Positions 5,790 to 10,000 of a stretch of 10,000 nucleotides of DNA are shown piece by piece. The position numbers and the translations under genes were made by a program. Source of the stretch: Saprospiraceae bacterium (GTDB lineage: Bacteria; Bacteroidota; Bacteroidia; Chitinophagales; Saprospiraceae); assembly GCA_020528935.1 (NCBI GenBank), contig JAJDFU010000616.1, positions 1-10,000 of the forward strand, read 5' to 3'. Positions within the stretch are counted from its first letter, which is position 1, and each line of letters begins with the position of its first letter. A model generated the notes under the pieces. It ran no database searches and was not told the DNA's origin. It was given only the letters and a program-made list of their open reading frames with translations.

Positions 5790-5920
5790 TCGCGCATTCA
5801 GGCCGGTGTTTTACGCTTGGTAATCAAGCCTAAAATTCGCATACCACTCCAGGAAAAAAATCCGGGATCGGTGGGCCTGACGATCTTCACCAAAAATTTC
5901 CACATCAAAACCGCATTTTC

Positions 5921-6685
5921 ATGAAATCCATATGTGTCCTATTTGCCCTGGTACTGGGCATCAGCTTCTCTACCCAGGCCCAAACGGCCGAAGAGATCAT
6001 CGAGTCCTATCTGGAGACCATCGGCGGCTCGGACAAGCTCGAAAGCGTAAAAACCATAATGACCGAAGGCAAAGCCCAGGCTCAGGGTATGGAGATCCCC
6101 ATAACTATGTATCAGAAAGCGCCCGGCAAGCAGCGCATGGACATGGTTTTCCAGGGGCAGCAGATCACCCAGATGGCCTTTGACGGCGAGCAAGGCTGGA
6201 GCGTCAACTTCATGACCATGGAACCCGAAAAATGGGATGCCGAACAAAGCCAGGTCATGGCCGCGGAAATGGACTTTCCCGATCCCTTCCTGAACTACAA
6301 AGAGAAGGGATACAGCTTGAGCCTGGAAGGCGAAGAAGAAGTAGAGGGCACCGGCTGTTTCAAGGTCAAGCTGACCAAGAAGCCGATAACCATCGACGGC
6401 AAGGAAGAGGAAAACTTCCAGTTCCACTATTTCGACAAGGAAACCAATGTTCCCATAATGATCGAAAGCTTTGCCAAGAGCGGTCCTCAGAAAGGGCAGT
6501 CCGTCAAGACCTACATGAGTGATTATCAGGAAGTGGACGGCATCTACTTTCCCTTCAGCATCACCCAGAAGATGGGAGACCAAGCTGTATGGGACATGTC
6601 GGTGGTTTCCATGGAGCTCAACACCGAAATAGACGATGCGCTTTTTGCATTCCCCGAAAAAGAGGCCACGGAAGAAGGCAAATAA
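5921..6685 (+). CDS. LolA-like periplasmic protein (outer membrane lipoprotein-sorting family)
   Basis: The 254-residue product carries a classic signal peptide (1-20, MKSICVLFALVLGISFSTQA, cut before Gln21), so it is periplasmic. Mature features match the LolA-like proteins of Bacteroidota: an N-terminal helix EIIESYLETIGGSDKLESVKTI (25-46), a run of amphipathic strands (MEIPITMYQKAP, FDGEQGWSV), FHYFDKETNVPIMIESFA (168-185) and YMSDYQEVDGIYFPFSI (198-214), ending LFAFPEK. The fold is an open half-barrel around a hydrophobic cavity that in LolA carries lipoproteins; whether this paralogue carries lipid, a lipoprotein or something else is not shown. There is one cysteine (146) and a Glu/Lys-rich tail. 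The start is the ATG directly before the signal peptide, after an A-rich leader. A strong terminator follows 17 bases after the stop codon. Confidence 0.8.
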   Translation: MKSICVLFALVLGISFSTQAQTAEEIIESYLETIGGSDKLESVKTIMTEGKAQAQGMEIPITMYQKAPGKQRMDMVFQGQQITQMAFDGEQGWSVNFMTMEPEKWDAEQSQVMAAEMDFPDPFLNYKEKGYSLSLEGEEEVEGTGCFKVKLTKKPITIDGKEEENFQFHYFDKETNVPIMIESFAKSGPQKGQSVKTYMSDYQEVDGIYFPFSITQKMGDQAVWDMSVVSMELNTEIDDALFAFPEKEATEEGK

Positions 6686-6702
6686 ACAACGGCATCCACC
6701 AG

Positions 6703-6742
6703 ACGGGATTTCGGGAAGCGAACCGGAATCCCGTTTTTTTTT
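6703..6742 (+). terminator. Strong intrinsic terminator after the LolA-like gene
   Basis: ACGGGATTTCGG (6703-6714) pairs with CCGGAATCCCGT (6723-6734), 12 pairs including one G-U, with an 8-base loop. It is followed directly by nine T (6734-6742, the first T shared with the stem). The form is that of a textbook factor-independent terminator for rightward transcripts. It ends only 16 bases before the next gene's ATG. Confidence 0.92.
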
Positions 6743-6758
6743 AACCAAAACCTCTGAC

Positions 6759-9700
6759 ATGAAAAACATAACCGCTCTACTGTTGTCCCTTCTCCTGCCC
6801 TTTTCATTGCTTCAGGCGCAGGACCTCAGCGGAGAAGCACTACTCGGCGGCTTGCGCGCCAGACAAATCGGCCCGGCCCTGATGAGCGGGCGCGTAACCG
6901 ATCTGGCCGGCCATCCCACGGACCCCAAGATCCTTTATGTGGGCAGTGCCGGCGGCGGCGTTTGGCGCTCCAATGACGGAGGGGTGACCTTTTCCTCTAT
7001 CTTTGACGATCATCCGCAATCCATCGGGTGCGTAGCCGTAGACCCCCAAAAGCCCGACCAGGTCATCTGGGTTGGCACAGGCGAGACCTGGACCCGCAAC
7101 AGCGTCTCCGTAGGCAATGGCATATACAAGACTACCGACGGCGGAAGAAACTGGAAACACCTCGGCCTGGAGGCTTCGGAGCGCATCAGCAGCATTGCCA
7201 TACACCCCGACAACCCGGATATAGTGTTCGTAGGTGTGTTGGGGGCACTCTGGGGCGACAGCTCCGAACGCGGCGTGTATAAGACCACGGACGGCGGCCA
7301 GACCTGGGAAAAGATCTTCTACCTCAACGAGACCACCGGTTGCTCCGACCTGGCCATGCATCCCGAGAATCCGGATATCCTCTATGCGGCCTTCTGGGAG
7401 TTTCGCCGCACGGCCTGGTCCTTTAACTCCGGAGGCCAGAGCAGCGCCCTCTACAAATCCACGGACGGTGGCAAAAACTGGAATAAGATCCACAACGGCT
7501 TTCCGGAGGGCAAGCTGGGACGCATTGCCGTAGCCATTGCCCCCTCTGAACCCGACCGCCTCTACGCAGTGATCGAATCCGAAAAAGACGAGGACAAAGG
7601 TCTGTACCGCTCCGAAGACGGCGGCCAGAGCTGGACGCAAACCAACAGCGACTTCGAACTGGCTGTGCGCCCCTTTTACTTCTCCCGCCTGGTGGTGAGC
7701 CCGCACGATCCGGACATGGTCTGTAAGGCCGGCCTCAGCGGTTCCATCAGCGAAGACGGCGGCAAAACCTTCCGCGCCATCGGCAGCGGCGTGCATGCCG
7801 ACGTGCACGATTTTTACTTCAATCCCCTGTACGACGATCAGCTTTTTCTGGGTTGCGACGGCGGCGTGTACCGCTCCTGGGATGGCGGCAACGTATGGGA
7901 AATGGTGAAGGGCCTGCCCCTGTCGCAGTACTACCACGTGACCGTCGACAACGAAAAGCCCTTCAACGTGTACGGCGGGCTGCAGGATAACGGCTCCTGG
8001 GTGGGCCCTTCCGCCAAACGCGGCGGTGCTGTGCTGGACCGGGACTGGGTGAGCGTCGGCTACGGCGACGGCTTCCGCGTATATCCCCACCCGGAAGATC
8101 CCAATATTTTGTACTCCGAAATGCAGGGAGCCGAAAAGATCTGGCGCGTAAACCGGGCGAAAAACCAGGCAAAGATCATTAAGCCCTACCCGGAAAAAGG
8201 CCAGCCCAAGCTGCGCTTCAACTGGAATCCGCCCATTTCCACCAGCTACCACCAGCCCGACCGGCTTTACGCAGGCAGCCAGTTCCTGCACAAGTCGAAT
8301 GACCGGGGCGAAAGCTGGACGGTTATCTCGCCGGACCTTACCACCAATGACTCGGCCAAACAGAACCAGGAGGAGAGCGGCGGCCTGAGCAAGGACAATT
8401 CCGGAGCCGAAAACCACTGTACCATCTTCGCCATAGGCGAATCGCCGATAGACGAAAACATCATCTGGGTGGGCACGGACGACGGCAATGTGCAGGTCAC
8501 CTTCAGCGGTGGCAAAAACTGGAAAAACGCAACGGCCAATTTCAAGTCCCTGGTGCCCGAAAACACCTGGGTATATCACATCGAACCCAGCAGCTTCGAC
8601 CCCAACACGGCCTATGTCGTATTTGACGGACACACGAAAAACGATATGACCCCCTACGTCCTCAAAACGACGGACGGTGGAGATACTTGGACCTCCATCA
8701 CCACGGATGAGATCGAAGGGTTTGCCCGAAGCATACAGGAGGATTTCGTCAATCCGGACCTGCTGTACCTGGGCACCGAATTGGGCCTCTATATCACCAT
8801 CGACGGCGGGCAGAGCTGGAACAAATTCACCAACAATATGCCGGCTGCCGCCGTGCATCACGTGACCCTGCATCCGCGCGACCACGCCCTGGTGATGGGC
8901 ACCCACGGCCGCGGTATCATCATCATCGATGACATTACGCCCCTGCGCGCCCTCACACCGGAAATCGCCGCCAAAAAGGTCCATTTTTTCGAACGTCCAC
9001 CCAGCGTCATCCGGGAGCCTACTGCCTTCGGCGGCTATGCCCAGATGGGCGACTTCACCGGCGAAAACCCGAGCAGCGCCGCCCAGATCGTCTACTATCT
9101 GAAAAGTCGCCACACCTTTGGAAAGATGACCATGGAGGTGTTCGACGAAAAAGGCGAGAAAGTAGCCGACCTGACGCCGGGCAAGGCCAAAGGTATCAAT
9201 GTAGTAGAGTGGAACTACCGCTACAAGATGCCCAGGGTAGCCAAAGGCAAGACCTTCACCTTTGGCAGCTTCACCACCCCCACTGTGCTCCCCGGCACCT
9301 ATACGGTGCGCCTTACCAAAGGCAAGGAGGTGCATGATCACGAGATCGAGTTGATCCCCGATCCCGAGTCCCTCTACACGGATGAGGAGCGCCTGGCCCA
9401 GCACGAGGCAGCCATGACCCTTTACCACATGAACGAGGACCTGGCCTATCTGGTGGACCAAATCGACGCCGTTCAGGCCGGTATTGGGCCCGCCCTGGAA
9501 AAAGCCTCAACGAAAAAACTGACCAGCGCACTGCACGAGCTGGACGCCTCGCTCAGCAGCCTAAAGGAGGAGCTCGTCGTATTGACAGGCGACAATTATG
9601 TGGGCTCGGCCGAGCCCCAACTGCGGGAAAAGATCGCCAGCCTCTACGGCGAAGTGGCCGGATTTCCCGGCCCGCCTTCCAAGGCGCAGCAAGCCAATAT

Positions 9701-9851
9701 GAAGCTCCGGCAATCCGAATTGAAATCCGCTCAGGGCAAACTGAAAAAGCTCATGGATCAGCTCCCGGCCATAAATAAAATGTTGTCCAAACAAGGCCTG
9801 GAAGCCCTCTCCTACCGAAGCAAGGAAGATTTTATGCAGGCAGATATCTGA
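6759..9851 (+). CDS. Secreted sortilin/VPS10-type BNR-repeat beta-propeller protein
   Basis: The 1030-residue product has a signal peptide (1-20, cut before Gln21) and a large propeller region (about 25-725) with eleven Asp-box repeats of the form S/T-x-D-G-G-x-x-W/F. They lie near residues 71, 125, 176, 234, 285, 331, 373, 513, 582, 637 and 680; the one at 513 reads SNDRGESW and that at 582 is degenerate (FSGGKNW). This is the WD40/YVTN/BNR-like, Sortilin-Vps10 class often annotated as glycosyl hydrolase. Asp boxes are structural, so no catalytic activity follows from them. A linker (IIDDITPLRAL, 721-731) leads to an Ig-like domain (about 741-867, with LPGTYTVRLTKGKEV) and a helical, probably coiled-coil tail (868-1030). 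No type IX secretion C-terminal domain or membrane anchor is seen. ATG 6759 is chosen because it starts the signal peptide. Confidence 0.92.
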   Translation: MKNITALLLSLLLPFSLLQAQDLSGEALLGGLRARQIGPALMSGRVTDLAGHPTDPKILYVGSAGGGVWRSNDGGVTFSSIFDDHPQSIGCVAVDPQKPDQVIWVGTGETWTRNSVSVGNGIYKTTDGGRNWKHLGLEASERISSIAIHPDNPDIVFVGVLGALWGDSSERGVYKTTDGGQTWEKIFYLNETTGCSDLAMHPENPDILYAAFWEFRRTAWSFNSGGQSSALYKSTDGGKNWNKIHNGFPEGKLGRIAVAIAPSEPDRLYAVIESEKDEDKGLYRSEDGGQSWTQTNSDFELAVRPFYFSRLVVSPHDPDMVCKAGLSGSISEDGGKTFRAIGSGVHADVHDFYFNPLYDDQLFLGCDGGVYRSWDGGNVWEMVKGLPLSQYYHVTVDNEKPFNVYGGLQDNGSWVGPSAKRGGAVLDRDWVSVGYGDGFRVYPHPEDPNILYSEMQGAEKIWRVNRAKNQAKIIKPYPEKGQPKLRFNWNPPISTSYHQPDRLYAGSQFLHKSNDRGESWTVISPDLTTNDSAKQNQEESGGLSKDNSGAENHCTIFAIGESPIDENIIWVGTDDGNVQVTFSGGKNWKNATANFKSLVPENTWVYHIEPSSFDPNTAYVVFDGHTKNDMTPYVLKTTDGGDTWTSITTDEIEGFARSIQEDFVNPDLLYLGTELGLYITIDGGQSWNKFTNNMPAAAVHHVTLHPRDHALVMGTHGRGIIIIDDITPLRALTPEIAAKKVHFFERPPSVIREPTAFGGYAQMGDFTGENPSSAAQIVYYLKSRHTFGKMTMEVFDEKGEKVADLTPGKAKGINVVEWNYRYKMPRVAKGKTFTFGSFTTPTVLPGTYTVRLTKGKEVHDHEIELIPDPESLYTDEERLAQHEAAMTLYHMNEDLAYLVDQIDAVQAGIGPALEKASTKKLTSALHELDASLSSLKEELVVLTGDNYVGSAEPQLREKIASLYGEVAGFPGPPSKAQQANMKLRQSELKSAQGKLKKLMDQLPAINKMLSKQGLEALSYRSKEDFMQADI

Positions 9852-9873
9852 AAAAGGTAGAGCTAGCCAAAGA

Positions 9874-9912
9874 AAAAAGCGCGCCGGGCAGGACTCGGTG
9901 CGCTTTTTCTTT
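9874..9912 (+). terminator. Intrinsic terminator after the propeller gene
   Basis: AAAAAGCGCGCCG (9874-9886) pairs with CGGTGCGCTTTTT (9896-9908), 13 pairs including one G-U, with a 9-base loop, and the tail reads TTTTTCTTT. It lies 22 bases after the stop codon. The A-rich left and T-rich right arms mean it could also work for a leftward transcript from beyond the window. Confidence 0.85.
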
Positions 9913-10000
9913 ACAAGCTTCTATATTTTTTTAGTTATGCAATTTTAAATAACGTGAGGTTGGAGGTCGAGTTGTTCGTTAAATGGCTGAATGTGAGAAC
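9913..10000. other. Non-coding end of the window
   Basis: This stretch is A/T-rich up to about 9952 (TATATTTTTTTAG, AATTTTAAATAA), then more mixed. No start codon with a supported frame, hairpin or RNA gene is visible before the window ends. It may be the promoter region of a gene further right. Confidence 0.4.

Noticed and set aside
5939..6769. A 276-codon minus-strand frame opposite the LolA-like gene
   Set aside because: It starts inside the next gene's signal peptide region and crosses the terminator. The sense frame has a signal peptide and family motifs.
6840..9461. An 873-codon open frame on the minus strand opposite the propeller gene
   Set aside because: It is an antisense shadow. 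The sense frame has a signal peptide, eleven Asp boxes and a flanking terminator, while the antisense translation is low-complexity in Val, Gly, Ala and His with no recognisable motif. Codon bias of the sense gene explains the lack of stops.
1..10000. A mobile element, defence system, CRISPR array or secondary-metabolite cluster
   Set aside because: There is no transposase, integrase, phage gene, repeat-spacer pattern or synthase. The genes are ordinary envelope and stress genes of Bacteroidota with uniform composition.

Overview
The window looks like chromosomal DNA of a Bacteroidota bacterium, most likely a moderately GC-rich environmental lineage such as the Saprospiria (Lewinella/Phaeodactylibacter type). 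This placement is inferred from the gene families (PorT-like outer-membrane barrel, META-domain lipoprotein, LolA-like periplasmic protein, sortilin-type BNR propeller protein), from start sites without clear Shine-Dalgarno sequences, and from two promoter candidates of the Bacteroidota type (TTTG, a spacer of about 19-20, TA..TTTG). It is not proven by any marker gene.

Layout. Positions 1-791 (+) hold the 3' end of an outer-membrane beta-barrel gene, a 54-residue DUF1328 membrane protein and a 79-residue single-pass membrane protein. Positions 766-3511 (-) hold, read leftwards, a TerC/Alx-type membrane protein, a tandem universal stress protein 49 bases behind it (probably one operon) and a SET-domain protein with its own leader. 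The SET gene converges on, and overlaps by 26 bases, the 79-residue gene. Positions 3694-9851 (+) hold a double-META lipoprotein, a secreted S1/P1-type zinc nuclease, a LolA-like periplasmic protein and a 1030-residue sortilin/BNR beta-propeller protein. Each of these four looks like a separate transcription unit, with hairpin terminators after the META, LolA-like and BNR genes.

Function. Most products are cell-envelope proteins: one outer-membrane, four exported (one with a lipobox) and three inner-membrane proteins. TerC plus the stress protein and the META protein suggest envelope or metal-stress housekeeping. The nuclease and the propeller protein suggest secreted scavenging or surface functions. 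There are no tRNA or rRNA genes, CRISPR arrays, transposases or phage genes.

I see no undescribed multi-gene system. The less ordinary signals are non-coding: a 64-base near-perfect hairpin in front of the nuclease gene, two overlapping, mutually exclusive inverted repeats in the SET gene leader, a strong terminator ending only 16 bases before the propeller gene's start codon, and a perfect palindrome inside a candidate promoter. In proteins, the oddest point is the altered SET signature motif.
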